A stretch of 64,000 bases of DNA from Microcaldota archaeon. Its GTDB lineage: Archaea; Micrarchaeota; Micrarchaeia; Micrarchaeales; CABMGC01. A program made the translations under genes and the position numbers. The stretch spans positions 377,568 to 441,567 of the forward strand of contig JAKASU010000001.1 of assembly GCA_021818925.1 (NCBI GenBank), written 5' to 3'. The notes beneath the pieces were generated by a model. It was not told the DNA's origin, did no database searches, and worked only from the letters and a program-made list of their open reading frames with translations. How positions within the stretch are numbered: the stretch's first letter is position 1; every line of letters begins with the position of its first letter. This document shows, piece by piece, positions 41,696 through 50,366 of the stretch.

Positions 41696-43057
41696 CTACT
41701 TGCCGTAGAAATAGTGTATCGACCTGCCGAGCGCGGCCTCTGCGGCCTCCTGCAGCGCCTCGCTGTACGTGGGGTGCGGGTGTATCGAGTCTGCGATGTC
41801 CTCGAGCGTCGCTCCCATCTCTATTGCAACGACAGCCTCGGCGATGATGTCGCCTGCATCGTCCGAAACGATCTCCACTCCCTTCACTATGTTGTCCGCA
41901 TCTGCCGCTATCTTCACGAAGCCGCCGGTCGCATTCAGGGCTATAGCCCTGCCGAGCGCTGTGAGCGGGAATTTTGTGACCTTTATGCCCTCTCCCTCGA
42001 GCGTGCCTGCTATCGCGATCTCAGGATCTGAGAAGATGACTGCGGGCACGACAAGGTTGTCGTAGCTTGCGTTCTGCCCCGCGGCCACCTCTGCCGCTAC
42101 TATCCCCTGCCGCATCGCCTTGTGCGCGAGCATAGGCTCGCCTATCACGTCGCCTATAGCGAGTATGTTCGAGTCTGTGGTCCTGAGAGCGTTATCCACC
42201 TTGACGAACCCCCTCTCGTTCAGCTTCACCCCCGTGTTCCCTATCTCAAGGCCGTAGGTGAACGGCGAGAGGCCGACGGCCACGACTATCAGCTCCGCAT
42301 CGATCTTCTCTCCGCTGCTAAGCGTGACAGACGACGCGTCATGCGACGCGGGGGTCGCGCCGGTGTAGATCTTCACGCCCAGTTCCGCCATCTTCTTCTT
42401 CACAAGCTCTACAGCATCGCGGTCGAACTTTGAGAGCACGTCCGATCTTGCAACTATGCTCACCTTTGTTCCAAACTTGGCGTACAGCGTGCCTATCTCG
42501 ACCGAGACGTAGCCGGCGCCGATTATCACCATGCTCTTCGGTATGTGGTCCAGCATCAGCGCCTTCTTGTAGTCTATTACGTTGCCTCCGAACTCGAAGC
42601 CCTTCAGCACCGTGGGCTCGGAGCCGGTCGCGATTATCGCCCTCTTGAAGTCTATGCTCGATCCTCCGCCTATCTGCAGGGAGGTCGAGGACATGAACAC
42701 AGCGGTTCCCTTCACCACCTCCACTCCGTTGGACTTGCATAGGAAGGCGACGCCGTCCTCCAGCTTCTTCGACGCGTTCATGCGCCAGTTGTAGAGCTCG
42801 CTTCCGTTTATGCTCACGTTCTCCGCATGAATGCCGAAGTTCTGCGCGTGCTGTATCTCGTAGAACATGTCCGCGACCTTGATCATGGTCTTGGACGGTA
42901 TGCAGGCGTAGTTTAGGCAGTGGCCTCCGAGTTTCTCCTTCTCGATGAGCGCCACGCTCTTGCCCAGCTGCGCCGCGTGTATCGCGGCGAAGTAGCCGCC
43001 CACTCCTCCGCCTATGACAGCTATGTCCACAGCCTCAGGAAGGGAACCCATGACCAT
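41696..43057 (-). CDS. lpd: dihydrolipoamide dehydrogenase (E3)
   Basis: The FAD enzyme that reoxidises dihydrolipoamide and makes NADH. N-terminal FAD motif AVIGGGVGGYFAAIHAAQLG, redox pair GGHCLNYACIPSK, NAD motif VIIGAGYVSVEIG, second FAD motif ILAIGDV, and C-terminal HPHPTYSEAL with the active-site His. The length of 453 residues is complete. It forms a run with E2, E1 beta and E1 alpha, interrupted by a toxin-antitoxin pair. Confidence 0.95.
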   Translation of the reverse strand: MVMGSLPEAVDIAVIGGGVGGYFAAIHAAQLGKSVALIEKEKLGGHCLNYACIPSKTMIKVADMFYEIQHAQNFGIHAENVSINGSELYNWRMNASKKLEDGVAFLCKSNGVEVVKGTAVFMSSTSLQIGGGSSIDFKRAIIATGSEPTVLKGFEFGGNVIDYKKALMLDHIPKSMVIIGAGYVSVEIGTLYAKFGTKVSIVARSDVLSKFDRDAVELVKKKMAELGVKIYTGATPASHDASSVTLSSGEKIDAELIVVAVGLSPFTYGLEIGNTGVKLNERGFVKVDNALRTTDSNILAIGDVIGEPMLAHKAMRQGIVAAEVAAGQNASYDNLVVPAVIFSDPEIAIAGTLEGEGIKVTKFPLTALGRAIALNATGGFVKIAADADNIVKGVEIVSDDAGDIIAEAVVAIEMGATLEDIADSIHPHPTYSEALQEAAEAALGRSIHYFYGK

Positions 43058-43061
43058 TATT

Positions 43062-43319
43062 TCACTTTTTGTATATGTTCTTTCTATGACCTAGCGATCT
43101 TATGAATATAACCTTCTTTTGTTCGTCTATGTCTGCTATCAACCTATAATCTCCGACTCTTAGCTTGTATTCAGGCCTCCCTGACAGGCTTTTGAAGAAC
43201 AATTTAGGATTCTCTAGTGTGCTTGCTATCTTCTTTGTTATCCTTTCGGCAACTGCTCTATCGAGGTCCTTCAATTGGGAAAATGCCTCAGAAGAATATT
43301 CAATATTGAAGACACTCAC
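43062..43319 (-). CDS. RelE-type toxin inside the dehydrogenase gene run
   Basis: An 85-residue protein with typical RelE sequence: FNIEYSSEAFSQLKDLDRAVAERITKKIASTLENPKLF, YKLRVGDYRLIADIDEQKKVIFIRSLGHRKNIYKK. The basic Arg/His end suits ribosome-dependent mRNA cleavage. The GTG start overlaps the antitoxin stop by one base. It ends four bases before the lpd start, which suggests readthrough transcription into lpd. Confidence 0.88.
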   Translation of the reverse strand: MSVFNIEYSSEAFSQLKDLDRAVAERITKKIASTLENPKLFFKSLSGRPEYKLRVGDYRLIADIDEQKKVIFIRSLGHRKNIYKK

Positions 43320-43558
43320 TACAACCCCAGCTTTTTCTTCACCTCTGAGGCAGTGTAGGTTCTTCCGTTTTTAATGTCCAATAGGCTGCGCAGAAGAGAG
43401 GCTCTGAAATCGTCAGTATACTCTCCCTCTTCGTCGCCCTCCGGTATTAGGTCAACGAGCGTGTCTATTATTTCATCGTATGTCGCTCTTTTGTAGGGCC
43501 TGAGTTTGTTGAGCTTCTCCCTGGTAGATTTGCTTATTTGTATAGTTGTATACGGCAT
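43319..43558 (-). CDS. antitoxin partner of RelE-type toxin
   Basis: A 79-residue protein. PYTTIQISKSTREKLNKLRPYKRATYDEIIDTLVDLIPE is a ribbon-helix-helix-like DNA-binding domain and the remaining helix (ASLLRSLLDIKNGRTYTASEVKKKLGL) would mask the toxin. The start ATG at 43558 has AT-rich upstream sequence including TATAATA near 43570, a possible own promoter. Confidence 0.8.
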   Translation of the reverse strand: MPYTTIQISKSTREKLNKLRPYKRATYDEIIDTLVDLIPEGDEEGEYTDDFRASLLRSLLDIKNGRTYTASEVKKKLGL

Positions 43559-43602
43559 ATAACCACTATATAATAGATGCTTAACAGGTATATAAATATT
43601 CT

Positions 43603-44829
43603 CTAACCGAGCTTTTGGAGAAAGTCGCCGTCCTCCAGGTACTTGATCATCGCGTTAGCGAACTTCACGGCTTCTGCGCCGTCCACGACCCTGTGGTCGA
43701 AGCTAAGCGAGATCGGGAGCACCTTGCCTGCCATCACAGCCCCGTCCTTCACCACTGGCATGTCCTTTATCATGTGTATCCCGAGTATCGCCACCTCCGG
43801 GTAGTTTATCATCGGCACCGAGAGGAAGCCGCCGCCGAGGCTGCCTATGTTCGTTATCGTGAAGGTGCTGTCGCGCATCTCCTCTATGGTTATCGTCTCA
43901 TCTAGTATCTTCTTGTGAAGCTCCTGCACCTCCTTGGCTATGTCCATCACACCCTTCTTGTCCGCGTTCTTTATGACCACTACCTTGAGCCCGTCCTTCG
44001 CCTCTGCCGCGAACCCGATGTTGTAGTACTTCTTGACTATTATCTCCTGCTTCTCGTGGTCGTAGCTCGCGTTGAAGTGCGGGTTCTCCTTGAGCGCCTG
44101 TATCACAGCCTTCGTTATGTACGGAAGGAACGTCAGCTTGACGCCCTGCTTCTCGGCGTCCGGCTTCTTCGCGGCCACTATGTTGACTAGCTGGGTGGCG
44201 TCGAGCATATCCATGTGCACAGCGCGTGGTATCGTCCACGAGAGCTCCATGTTCTTCGCTATCGCCTTCCTTGTCATCGACATCGGCTCCCTTGCCACCT
44301 CGCCTCCGTGCTGCTGCTCAAGCTCCTCGGAGAACTTCGGCAGCGGCCTTGACTGGAGTTCTGCGCCGTGCGCCATCCCGCGGACATCGTTCTCTAGTAT
44401 GCGCCCGTTAGGGCCGGTTCCTGATATCTTGCTGAGGTCAACGTTAAGGTCGTGCGCGAGCTTCCTGACAGAGGGGGTTGCCATCGGCTCCTTTGCCGCG
44501 ATTGCTGTCTGCTGTTGCTGCTGCGCGGGAACCTGAGCCTGTTGCTTCACCTGAGGCTGGGGACTTTGCTGCTGTGCTGGTGCCGATTGCAGTTCCGCCG
44601 GAGTGCCTATCTGCGCCACCAGGTCGCCCACGTGTACAGTAGAGTTCTCCTGCGCTGCTATCCTTATCGTGCCGGATATCGGGGCTGGAACGTTGACCAC
44701 CGCCTTGTCGGTCTCGACCTGAACCACAGACTGGTCCTCCTTCACCTGGTCGCCGTCTTTGACAAGCCACTTTCTGATGTGACCCTCGGTTATGCCCTCT
44801 CCGACGTCAACAAATCGTATCTCCTTCAT
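43603..44829 (-). CDS. dihydrolipoamide acyltransferase (E2)
   Basis: The E2 core of a 2-oxoacid dehydrogenase complex. One lipoyl domain with the target Lys in VETDKAVVNV (about residue 43), a Gln-rich linker (about 85-115, many QQ), a subunit-binding domain (SVRKLAHDLNVDLSKISGTGPNGRI) and a catalytic domain with SFDHRVVDGAEA near the end. The length of 408 residues is complete. The Q-rich linker is of lower complexity than usual Ala/Pro linkers. Confidence 0.95.
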   Translation of the reverse strand: MKEIRFVDVGEGITEGHIRKWLVKDGDQVKEDQSVVQVETDKAVVNVPAPISGTIRIAAQENSTVHVGDLVAQIGTPAELQSAPAQQQSPQPQVKQQAQVPAQQQQQTAIAAKEPMATPSVRKLAHDLNVDLSKISGTGPNGRILENDVRGMAHGAELQSRPLPKFSEELEQQHGGEVAREPMSMTRKAIAKNMELSWTIPRAVHMDMLDATQLVNIVAAKKPDAEKQGVKLTFLPYITKAVIQALKENPHFNASYDHEKQEIIVKKYYNIGFAAEAKDGLKVVVIKNADKKGVMDIAKEVQELHKKILDETITIEEMRDSTFTITNIGSLGGGFLSVPMINYPEVAILGIHMIKDMPVVKDGAVMAGKVLPISLSFDHRVVDGAEAVKFANAMIKYLEDGDFLQKLG

Positions 44830-44833
44830 TGGG

Positions 44834-45808
44834 TCATTCCTTCATTATCTTGTCGATCGCTTCCGCGACCTTCTTCTCTGTTGGAACATAAAACCTTTCG
44901 TATCCTGGATCCGGGTACGGGAAGCTCGGCGATCCGACTCTCATTATCGGGGCCTCGAGGTCGTATATCGCCTTCTCGGCGACCCTTGCCGCTATCTCGG
45001 CTCCCACGCCGAAGCTCAGCGGCGCCTCGTGTACTATGAGCAGCCTGGTGGTCTTCTTGACGCTCGCGAGTATCGTTGTCTCGTCGAGCGGGTTTACCGT
45101 GCGCAGGTCTATTATTTCAGCGTCGGTCTTCTTGCTCTCTACAACGTTCTTCACAACCGGAACCATGGTTCCGTATGTCACAATGGTAAGCTTGCTGCCT
45201 TCCTTCACCACGTTCGCCTTGCCTATGGGCACATCGTATGCTCCGTCCGGCACCTCCTCCTTGAAGAGCCTGTAGAGCTTCGTGGGCTCCAGGAAGAGCA
45301 CTGGGTCCTCGAGCTTTGAGGCCGCGATCAGCAGCCCCTTCGCATCGTACGGACCAGATGGCTCGACGACTATGAGCCCGCCTATATGCGCGTAGAGCGC
45401 CTCGGGGCTCTCCGAGTGGTGCTCCAGCGCCCTCACCCCTCCGCTGACCGGGGTCCTGACAATCATCGGCACCTTGAGCGTGGACCTTGTCCTCATCCTG
45501 TACCTCGCCGCGTGGCTGACCAGCTGGTCGAAGCCCAGGTACATGAAGCCCGCGAACTGTATCTCCGCTATCGGATGCAAGCCGGCCATGGCCATGCCTA
45601 TCGACGCTCCTATTATGCCCGATTCCGCGAGCGGCGTGTCCATGACCCTGTCCTCGCCGAACTTCGCCTGCAGGCCATCGGTAACCCTGAAGACGCCGCC
45701 GTCCTTCCCTATGTCCTCCCCAAGCAGCACGCTCTTGCTGTCCTGCTTTAGTATAACTCCGAGTGCGTCGTTCAGCGCCGATACCATGTTCATCTGCATA
45801 ATCGTCAT
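44834..45808 (-). CDS. 2-oxoacid dehydrogenase E1 component, beta subunit
   Basis: It pairs with E1 alpha to decarboxylate a 2-oxoacid and acylate E2. Signature parts are VLLGEDIGKDGGVFRVTDGLQAKFG, DTPLAESGIIGASIGMAMAGLHPIAEIQFAGF and DLRTVNPLDETTILASVKKT. The length of 324 residues is normal. The substrate (pyruvate or branched-chain oxoacids) cannot be decided by sequence here. Its start is one base from the E1 alpha stop, so translation is coupled. Confidence 0.95.
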   Translation of the reverse strand: MTIMQMNMVSALNDALGVILKQDSKSVLLGEDIGKDGGVFRVTDGLQAKFGEDRVMDTPLAESGIIGASIGMAMAGLHPIAEIQFAGFMYLGFDQLVSHAARYRMRTRSTLKVPMIVRTPVSGGVRALEHHSESPEALYAHIGGLIVVEPSGPYDAKGLLIAASKLEDPVLFLEPTKLYRLFKEEVPDGAYDVPIGKANVVKEGSKLTIVTYGTMVPVVKNVVESKKTDAEIIDLRTVNPLDETTILASVKKTTRLLIVHEAPLSFGVGAEIAARVAEKAIYDLEAPIMRVGSPSFPYPDPGYERFYVPTEKKVAEAIDKIMKE

Positions 45809-46939
45809 CTATTGCCAGAAGTCAGCGGCAACGCCTGCGTCCATCTCCTCCTTAAGCGTCTCGGGAATGAAGCTATAAACATTTTCGAACATGCTCTTCG
45901 GGTCAGGCTTGAACTGCTCGGCCTTCTCAACCGCCTCGTCTATCTTCTTCAGCTGCTCGTCCGCGGTCTGCTTCTCCATATCGTCGTTCCAGAATCCCTT
46001 CTTGGTCAGGTACGCCTTCACCCTTGCGATCGGGTCCTTCCTCTTCCATTCGTCGACCTCCTCCTCGCTCCTGTACTTCGTCGGGTCGTCTGCAGTCGTG
46101 TGCATGCTCATCCTGTAGGTCACGCACTCTATCAGCGTCGGACCGTTCTTCGCATCTGCTATGGCATCGCTCGTTGCCTTGTACACAGCGACAAGGTCGT
46201 TGCCGTCGACCTGCACTCCCTTTATCCCGGCCGCTATTGCCTTCTGCGCTAGTGTCTGCGCAGCGGTCTGCTTGCTTCTCGGCACGGAAATCGCCCACTG
46301 GTTGTTCTCTATTATCACGACCACCGGTGCCTTCCACACTCCCGCGAAGTTCAGCGCCTCGTAGAAGTCGCCCTCTGAGGTGCCTCCATCGCCCACGTAG
46401 GTGACGACCGCAGCGTCCTTGTTCATGTGCTTGAGCGCGAACGCTATCCCGGTTGCGTGAGGCAGCTGCGTTGCCACCGGAACGCAGACTGCTGTTCCGT
46501 TGAAGTTCTCGGGCATCTTGCCGCCGTCCTCGTATCCCTTCCAGTAGATGAAGAAGTTGTCGAGCGGAAAGTTCCTCACAAGGAAGACGCCGTGCTGCCT
46601 GAAGTTAGGCACGAAGACGTCCTGGTTCCTGAGCGCGAACGCGCTCCCGATCTGCGTCGCCTCCTCGCCTATGAGCGGGGCGTATGTTGCGGCCCTTCCC
46701 TGCCTCTGTAGGCTGAGCATCTTCGCGTCGAGCGCGCGGGCGAAGAGCATGTACTTGTACATCTCCACTATCTTCTGGTCTGTCAGGCCCTTGGGGAAGT
46801 TCGCCTGGTCTACATTTCCCTGCTCGTCCATTACCTGCAGGTAGTCTACCGCTCCATCGAAGACTCGCTTGATCAGGAAAGCACCCCATGTACTATCTGA
46901 ATAAAAGGATATATTCGTTTGCCTGCGTGCTCGCTGCAT
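45809..46939 (-). CDS. 2-oxoacid dehydrogenase E1 component, alpha subunit
   Basis: It binds thiamine diphosphate: GDGGTSEGDFYEALNFAGVWKAPVVVIIENNQWAIS is the GDG...NN motif. The RQGRAATYAP region and the phosphorylation-loop-like HTTADDPTKYRSEEEVDEW are typical. The start is uncertain: the ATG at 46939 gives 376 residues; the ATG at 46831 gives 340 residues, and a TATA-like AATATATCC near 46907-46915 would suit it. The long upstream frame is antisense to the HD gene and was excluded. First gene of the complex operon. Confidence 0.92.
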   Translation of the reverse strand: MQRARRQTNISFYSDSTWGAFLIKRVFDGAVDYLQVMDEQGNVDQANFPKGLTDQKIVEMYKYMLFARALDAKMLSLQRQGRAATYAPLIGEEATQIGSAFALRNQDVFVPNFRQHGVFLVRNFPLDNFFIYWKGYEDGGKMPENFNGTAVCVPVATQLPHATGIAFALKHMNKDAAVVTYVGDGGTSEGDFYEALNFAGVWKAPVVVIIENNQWAISVPRSKQTAAQTLAQKAIAAGIKGVQVDGNDLVAVYKATSDAIADAKNGPTLIECVTYRMSMHTTADDPTKYRSEEEVDEWKRKDPIARVKAYLTKKGFWNDDMEKQTADEQLKKIDEAVEKAEQFKPDPKSMFENVYSFIPETLKEEMDAGVAADFWQ

Positions 46940-46949
46940 ATTTTTCCGG

Positions 46950-46958
46950 TTTAAATAT
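46950..46958 (+). promoter_or_regulatory. TATA box of the HD-domain gene
   Basis: TTTAAATAT is about 26 bases before the ATG at 46979; the mRNA should be leaderless or nearly so. Confidence 0.6.
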
Positions 46959-46978
46959 TTTGGGATGCACATACGCAT

Positions 46979-47554
46979 ATGGAAAACAGCGCAGCGAATC
47001 TCCTCTTCGAGGTCGGCAGCCTCAAGAACATACCAAGGCACGGCTGGCTCAAGGCGGGCATAAAGTTCCCCGAAACGATAGCGGAGCACTCGATGAGGGC
47101 CGCGGTTTTGGGCTGGGTGCTTGCAGACATGGAGAACGCAGACACAGACAAGGTCACGAAGATGTGCCTGCTGCACGACATTGCGGAGAGCAGGATTGGA
47201 GATCTGGACTCTGTGGCTGCGAAATACTTTGACAAGAAAAAGACAGAGCTGAAAGCCCAGCTTGACCTATCCAGGAACATGCCGAAGCGTATGGGAAGGG
47301 AGGCCGCGGAGCTGTACAGGGAGATGGACGCCGGGCGCACGAGGGAGGCGATAATAGCGAAGGATGCTGACAGGCTCGAGATGTTCGTGCAGGCACACGA
47401 GTACGAAAACGCGGGTCACAGCGGAAGGATACTCAAGGAGTGGAAGGACTCTGTGAAGAGGACCCTGAAGACAAAATCCGCAAAGGCGCTGCTCCTGATT
47501 GTCGAGAGAAGCAGTTTTGAAAACTGGTGGGACTTCGCGCGCAAACCGCGCTGA
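46979..47554 (+). CDS. HD-domain phosphohydrolase (YfbR/HDDC2-like)
   Basis: A 191-residue protein. IPRHGWLKAGIKFPETIAEHSMRAAVLGW and LLHDIAESRIGD carry the His-Asp metal motif, and KDADRLEMFVQAHEY gives the second Asp. The layout matches 5'-deoxynucleotidases of the HDDC2 type, which clear dNMPs. It is divergent from the E1 alpha gene with a shared, short intergenic region. Confidence 0.88.
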   Translation: MENSAANLLFEVGSLKNIPRHGWLKAGIKFPETIAEHSMRAAVLGWVLADMENADTDKVTKMCLLHDIAESRIGDLDSVAAKYFDKKKTELKAQLDLSRNMPKRMGREAAELYREMDAGRTREAIIAKDADRLEMFVQAHEYENAGHSGRILKEWKDSVKRTLKTKSAKALLLIVERSSFENWWDFARKPR

Positions 47555-47564
47555 GGAACGCTTC

Positions 47565-48365
47565 TCAGCCTCCGCCGCTGGTGTAGTAGCGCATCAGCCT
47601 GTAGAAGAGCTTGTAGGAAACGTACGACACCGCAAGTGCTACAGCTATGAACGCGAGATAGTACTCCGCGCTCGACCTGCCTAGCAGCACGTTTGAAGGG
47701 TAGTAGGATGCAAGACCGAGAGGCACCACGAGCGAGAAGACCAGCTGTACTCCTATGCCGTATATGGACAGAGGGTACTGGCCCATCGTCTGCATTAGGT
47801 TTAGGAACTGCCACATGAAGCTCCCTCCTTTGAAGAGGTGGTAGGAGAGCACGGACAGCATCATTAGGAACGAGATCAGCGCGAAAGATCCAAGAACCAC
47901 AAGCGGCACGTAAAGCGCGAGCTGCAGCGTGGGCACGCCCAGGTTGGAGGCCGCGTAGACTAGCAGCACGAGGCTGCTGATGCTCTCGGCTATCGATGCG
48001 GGCCAGCCGTACCACGATAGGAACAGGGTGAACGTTCCGTACGGCTTGGACATCAGCGGGTCGGTCCTGCCCCACCTCATGTCGCTGGTCAGCTGCCCCA
48101 CGTTTACGATGTACCACATGAGTCCCATCACTATGTTGGTCAGCGAAGCGAGCAGCAGCAACTGGTAGTAGCTCCAGCCCGCTATGCCGCTTGATATTGT
48201 GTATATCACGCTTATGGTCACGAAGGTGAAGACCAGAGACAGCGAGCTGTTTAGGAACCAGAGCACGGCTTGCGCTCTGTAAACGAGGAAAGACTTCCAC
48301 TCGTAGTACTGGCTCACCAGGAAGAACTCTATGCTACGCCTTACGTTGCTGGTCAATCTAGCCAC
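47565..48365 (-). CDS. ABC-2 type exporter permease (second)
   Basis: A 266-residue protein with about six membrane helices. It begins at GTG inside the end of the preceding permease gene (8-base overlap). Features such as MWYIVNVGQLTSDMRWGRTDPLMSKPYGTF and FMWQFLNLMQTMGQYPLSIYG resemble the paired permeases that work with a COG4586-type ATPase. It forms one half of the membrane channel. The substrate is unknown. Confidence 0.85.
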   Translation of the reverse strand: MARLTSNVRRSIEFFLVSQYYEWKSFLVYRAQAVLWFLNSSLSLVFTFVTISVIYTISSGIAGWSYYQLLLLASLTNIVMGLMWYIVNVGQLTSDMRWGRTDPLMSKPYGTFTLFLSWYGWPASIAESISSLVLLVYAASNLGVPTLQLALYVPLVVLGSFALISFLMMLSVLSYHLFKGGSFMWQFLNLMQTMGQYPLSIYGIGVQLVFSLVVPLGLASYYPSNVLLGRSSAEYYLAFIAVALAVSYVSYKLFYRLMRYYTSGGG

Positions 48366-49170
48366 CTGCGGACATTACCTTCTTCACAGACCTTTCCCAC
48401 CAGAAGTAGGCGAAGACAGAGAGGCCGGCAGCCCATGCGGCTCCGAAGAACAGCGCGTGTATCGCCTGCGCGTAGCTTATGGTGCCGAGCAGAATGCTGG
48501 CGGGGGTGTATGCGAGGAGCTGGAATGGCAGCATGAACAGGATCGACTGCGTCTGCTGCGAGAAGAGGCTAAGCGGTATGATGCCACCAGACAGCAGAGA
48601 GACCACGCCCCAGAAAACGGACATTATCCCGTAGATGTTGGTCATGTAGATCGAGAGAGAGCCTATCAAAAAGTCAAGCGACATGACCACGATGTTGCCT
48701 ATGACCACCACGGCCAGCAGCAGCGCTATGCTCTCCGCATTAAGGTTGAGCGGGTAGAACGCTGCGACTATCGCGAAGAGGGGCAGCGACGCTACCACTA
48801 TGAGCAGCGCGTTCTCTGACAATGTCCTGAAGAGCAGGTTGAGCGGGTACCTGATCGGCTTGATCAGCGATGAAGCCACGGAACCGCTCTGTACGTCGTC
48901 CTGTATGAACTCGTCTATGTTCGAGTAAATGACGTAGTGCACCGCGTTGATCAGGAAGAAGTAGGCGTAGATCGCTGTGAGCGTAAAGCCCCCGATCGAG
49001 GTGGCGTGCGATGCCAGATATATTGCTGTCCAGACGAGCAGCATTACCAGCGAGCCGGCTAGCCTGAAGACCGATGTCAGCGCAAAATCGGTCTTGTACG
49101 CGAGGTTGTCCTTTATGCCGATCCTGAATATGGCCAGGTAGGGCTCAAGGCTTTCGAACATTCTTTTCAC
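48358..49170 (-). CDS. ABC-2 type exporter permease (first)
   Basis: A 270-residue protein with about six helices. VIYSNIDEFIQDDVQSGSVASSLIKPIRYPLNLLFRTLSENALL is typical of this permease type. It starts inside the ATPase gene end (GTG at 49170 or ATG at 49161) and overlaps the next permease by 8 bases, so the three genes are translationally coupled into one exporter. Confidence 0.85.
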   Translation of the reverse strand: MKRMFESLEPYLAIFRIGIKDNLAYKTDFALTSVFRLAGSLVMLLVWTAIYLASHATSIGGFTLTAIYAYFFLINAVHYVIYSNIDEFIQDDVQSGSVASSLIKPIRYPLNLLFRTLSENALLIVVASLPLFAIVAAFYPLNLNAESIALLLAVVVIGNIVVMSLDFLIGSLSIYMTNIYGIMSVFWGVVSLLSGGIIPLSLFSQQTQSILFMLPFQLLAYTPASILLGTISYAQAIHALFFGAAWAAGLSVFAYFWWERSVKKVMSAGG

Positions 49171-50143
49171 CTCCCTTGTTGTAGAGCTTCATGAGCACGT
49201 CTCCCAGCCCCGGCTCGAGCACGCTGTAATCAGCAACCGCGCTGTTAGCAAGGAGGCGCGCGAACGCAGGATGCTTCAGCACGCTCTGCTTTACCTCTAG
49301 GCGCACGTAGTTGCCCTCTATCTTCGTGGCGGAGCCGAACCTCAGGTACTTCTTCAGGTCCACGGTGCGACCGAACTCCAGCTCTATTACCTTCTTGTCG
49401 CCGAAGAGCATCTCAAGCCTGCGCCTAGACCCGTCGTAGATCTTCCTGCCATGGTCAAGGACTATTATCCTGTCCGCCATCGTCAGGTCCTCCACTATGT
49501 GCGTGGTGATAAGGAAAGTGGTGCCGTAATCGCGCTGCATCTCCAGTATCGTATTCCTCAGCGCCTGCTTCGAAGGCAGGTCCACGCCTATCGTCGGCTC
49601 GTCCAGGATGACAAGCTTAGGCAGGTGCAGCACCGATGCCACGAAGTTGCACTTCATCTGCTCTCCCAGCGAGAGCGTCCTGACCTGGCGCATGTACACA
49701 TCCTTCAGGTCGAGCGGCCCGAGCAGGTAGTTCAGGCGTTCCTTGAACTCCTTGGCCGGCACGTGATAGATGTGCTGCATCAAAGCGAAGGTGTCCATGG
49801 CTGGCAGGTTCCAGTAGAGCTGGCCGTGCGCCCCCAGCACCACGCCCAACTGCATGGCTAGCTTCGTGCGCTCCTCCCACGGGTTCATGCCAAGCACGCT
49901 GACAGTCCCAGAGTCCGGGTAGAGTATGCCAGACATTATCTTTATCAGCGTTGACTTGCCGCTTCCGTTCCTTCCGAGCAGCGCGACTATCTCGCCGCGC
50001 TTTACAGCGAAGTTTACTCCCCTGAGCGCCCTCTTGTAGTACTTGTCCCTGAAAAGCCTGTGGACGAAGCTGCCGCTGCGCCTGGCCTCATAGGCCTTGA
50101 ACTTCTTCCTTACGTTTTTAACCTCTATTGCGTATTCTTGCAT
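49145..50143 (-). CDS. ABC exporter ATP-binding protein
   Basis: The motor of the three-gene exporter. Walker A is LLGRNGSGKST, the signature is LSLGEQMKCNF, Walker B is LVILDEPTIGVD, and the switch His is in ITTHIVEDL. An extra C-terminal region of about 80 residues (LEFGRTVDLKKYLRFGSATKIEGNYVRLEV) matches the COG4586 type. The length of 332 residues is complete. Confidence 0.93.
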   Translation of the reverse strand: MQEYAIEVKNVRKKFKAYEARRSGSFVHRLFRDKYYKRALRGVNFAVKRGEIVALLGRNGSGKSTLIKIMSGILYPDSGTVSVLGMNPWEERTKLAMQLGVVLGAHGQLYWNLPAMDTFALMQHIYHVPAKEFKERLNYLLGPLDLKDVYMRQVRTLSLGEQMKCNFVASVLHLPKLVILDEPTIGVDLPSKQALRNTILEMQRDYGTTFLITTHIVEDLTMADRIIVLDHGRKIYDGSRRRLEMLFGDKKVIELEFGRTVDLKKYLRFGSATKIEGNYVRLEVKQSVLKHPAFARLLANSAVADYSVLEPGLGDVLMKLYNKGGEKNVRKP

Positions 50144-50366
50144 TTGATTCGCCAGGAAACTGCGTTGCTGAACAACACGTGGAACGCAGAACAGAAAAGT
50201 TTATGCTTGCGGCTAACAGTTCAGAATGAGCTAGCTATTACCTGCCGCATTGCAAGCACCGACAAAAACCTTTTGTTCTTCCCATTTATATATCTTCCCG
50301 CATTTTGCGTAATGCGAATCGCTTAAATAACTCTGTTGTATAAGAGGACAGTACGATAACGGTTGC

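Noticed and set aside
44520..44580. CAG-like repeats in the E2 gene as a tandem repeat element
   Set aside because: They encode the Gln-rich linker of E2 and are part of the protein.
46940..47176. N-terminal extension of E1 alpha
   Set aside because: It is antisense to the HD gene and has no E1-like sequence.
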